DNA from: an uncultured Porphyromonadaceae bacterium
Lineage (GTDB): Bacteria; Bacteroidota; Bacteroidia; Bacteroidales; Muribaculaceae
Reading direction: 5' to 3'
Length of the DNA stretch: 15,334 nucleotides
Assembly (NCBI GenBank): GCA_937921035.1
Contig: CALEUL010000036.1
Coordinates: 1 to 15,334, forward strand
A program made the translations under genes and the position numbers. Shown in pieces: positions 14,129 to 15,334 of this stretch. The notes beneath the pieces were generated by a model. The model worked only from the letters and a program-made list of their open reading frames with translations. It ran no database searches and was not told the DNA's origin. The first letter of the stretch is position 1; every line of letters begins with the position of its first letter.

Positions 14129-15265
14129 ATGAACCGCCGAAATTTCATAAAGACAAGTATGCTTGGAGCTCTTATCGCTGCAAGTCCCGTTTCCATGTCG
14201 GCGCTCGACAGCCCCACAAAAAAAGTCGGCCGCACGGGACGCCTCAACCTAAGCTTCAAACCTTACGAACTCAAACTCCGACATTCCTTCAATCTGGCCC
14301 GTTCGCAACGCACCACCACGCCGGATGTGCAGGTGCAGTTGGAATACGACGGAATCATTGGCTACGGCGAGGCATCGATGCCGCCGTATCTTGGCGAGAA
14401 TGTTGCATCGGTAACCGAATTTCTTTCCAAGCTGGATTTGTCGCAATTCTCCGATCCGTTCCGTATAGAAGATATTCATGAATACATGGAGTCTGTCGCA
14501 CCCAACAATCGCGCAGCCAAGGCCTCGGTAGATATCGCGCTCCACGATCTTTTAGGTAAAATAATGAATCAGCCCTGGTACCGTATCTGGGGCCTGAATC
14601 CAGAGAATACGCCCAATACATCGTTTACCATCAGCTATGACGCGAACCCCGACGAAATGCGCAGAAAAATTGAAGAGACCTCGCCTTTCAAAGTCATCAA
14701 AATCAAGATGGGTCTGGATCACGACAAAGAAATTGTTGAAGCATTCCGCCGCCATTCGGATGTACCCATATGCGTTGACGCAAATCAGGGTTGGAATAAC
14801 AAAGAAAAAGCATTGGAAATGTGCCATTGGCTTGCCGAGCGCAACTGCCTGTTTGTTGAACAGCCGATGGACAAAACAGCCATCGACGATACCGCATGGC
14901 TTCGCGAACGCTCTCCGCTGCCAATTATCGCCGACGAGTTCTTGCAGCGTCTCCCGGATGTAAAACGTGCCGCAGGTGCATACGACGGCATCAATATCAA
15001 GCTGATGAAAAGTACCGGCATGCACGAGGCTTACAAGATGGCCGTCCTCGCCCGTGCTCTCGGCATGAAAGTAATGCTCGGCTGTATGACAGAGACCTCC
15101 TGTGCCGTAACTGCCGCCGCACAGCTGTCGCCGATGGTCGACTGGGCTGATCTTGACGGGAATCTCCTTATCGCAAATGATATTTTCGATGGTATAAAAA
15201 TCAACGACGGCAAAGTTATCATTCCCGACCGCAGCGGCATTGGCGTTGTACCAATCAATGTCTGA
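14129..15265 (+). CDS. Tat-exported dipeptide epimerase (L-Ala-D/L-Glu type, enolase superfamily)
   Basis: A 378-residue member of the enolase superfamily, muconate-lactonizing/dipeptide epimerase subgroup. Metal ligands are seen as D218 (CVDANQGWN), E244 (FVEQP) and D269 (IIADEF). The catalytic lysines are K191/K193 (IKIKMG) and K291 (NIKLMKSTG). The DLDG motif at 341-344 matches the DxD that holds the dipeptide N terminus in L-Ala-D/L-Glu epimerases, and MLGCMTETS (316-324) is the usual barrel segment before it. The N terminus carries a twin-arginine signal, NRRNFIKTS (2-10), followed by a hydrophobic stretch ending SMSA. The folded enzyme is therefore predicted to be exported by Tat, unlike the cytosolic E. 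coli and Bacillus enzymes. ATG 14129 is chosen over an in-frame start at 14078, which lies inside the previous gene and would bury the Tat motif. Its neighbour supplies the likely substrate. Confidence 0.92.
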   Translation: MNRRNFIKTSMLGALIAASPVSMSALDSPTKKVGRTGRLNLSFKPYELKLRHSFNLARSQRTTTPDVQVQLEYDGIIGYGEASMPPYLGENVASVTEFLSKLDLSQFSDPFRIEDIHEYMESVAPNNRAAKASVDIALHDLLGKIMNQPWYRIWGLNPENTPNTSFTISYDANPDEMRRKIEETSPFKVIKIKMGLDHDKEIVEAFRRHSDVPICVDANQGWNNKEKALEMCHWLAERNCLFVEQPMDKTAIDDTAWLRERSPLPIIADEFLQRLPDVKRAAGAYDGINIKLMKSTGMHEAYKMAVLARALGMKVMLGCMTETSCAVTAAAQLSPMVDWADLDGNLLIANDIFDGIKINDGKVIIPDRSGIGVVPINV

Positions 15266-15284
15266 ATTCTTACTATAATAATCG

Positions 15285-15334
15285 AGTAGGAGGTAAACAC
15301 TAATCGCAGGTGTTTATCTCCTGCTTTCGTGTTT
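15285..15334 (+). terminator. Operon terminator, 16-bp stem-loop
   Basis: The arms at 15285-15300 and 15310-15325 are complementary over 16 positions with two G-U pairs, around a 9-nt loop. They begin 20 nt after the epimerase stop and are followed by a T-rich tail (TTCGTGTTT) that runs off the window. The stem is unusually long for an intrinsic terminator, so it may also protect the 3' end of the mRNA or act in both directions. Confidence 0.78.

Overview
This window looks like a chromosomal segment from a member of the Bacteroidales (phylum Bacteroidota), probably a gut lineage such as Muribaculaceae, Prevotella or Bacteroides; I cannot fix the genus. The reasons are the protein families present (DUF5686 with a carboxypeptidase-regulatory-like domain, DUF3575 paired with an Mfa2/DUF6562-like lipoprotein, and a transglutaminase / NlpC-P60 / Tat-exported dipeptide epimerase cluster), the Bacteroidota-type promoters (TTTG, 19-20 nt, TAnnTTTG) and the lack of strong Shine-Dalgarno sequences. 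I see no transposase, integrase, CRISPR array, tRNA or rRNA.

Left block (about 83-7431) is compact housekeeping DNA. rlmD (23S rRNA m5U methyltransferase, +) converges on and overlaps a small CYTH-domain protein (-). A divergent 849-residue outer-membrane DUF5686 protein (+) follows and converges on uvrA (-), the two stop codons sharing the palindrome TTAA. uvrA has a near-consensus promoter on the minus strand.

The middle (about 7432-9158) is the least ordinary part. A perfect TAnnTTTG box is followed by about 180 nt that fold into one long imperfect hairpin with several perfectly complementary segments, ending in a short GC stem and a T run: a candidate structured non-coding RNA whose outline resembles 6S RNA. 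Next comes a possible 70-residue secreted cysteine-rich peptide, then about 1.1 kb without a convincing gene. That stretch is strongly A-rich on the plus strand and contains a 22-bp perfect palindrome. It ends in a good promoter driving a lone 201-residue XRE/Cro-type regulator.

The right block (about 9850-15334) is a run of five plus-strand genes with translationally coupled (ATGA) or short junctions: a DUF3575 outer-membrane-like protein, an Mfa2/DUF6562-like lipoprotein, a transglutaminase-like protein, an NlpC/P60 endopeptidase with SH3-like repeats, and an L-Ala-D/L-Glu-type epimerase with a twin-arginine signal. The last three read as an exported muropeptide-processing cassette: the NlpC/P60 enzyme would release L-Ala-D-Glu from cell-wall peptides and the epimerase would convert it to L-Ala-L-Glu. 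A 16-bp stem-loop terminator closes the operon at the right edge.
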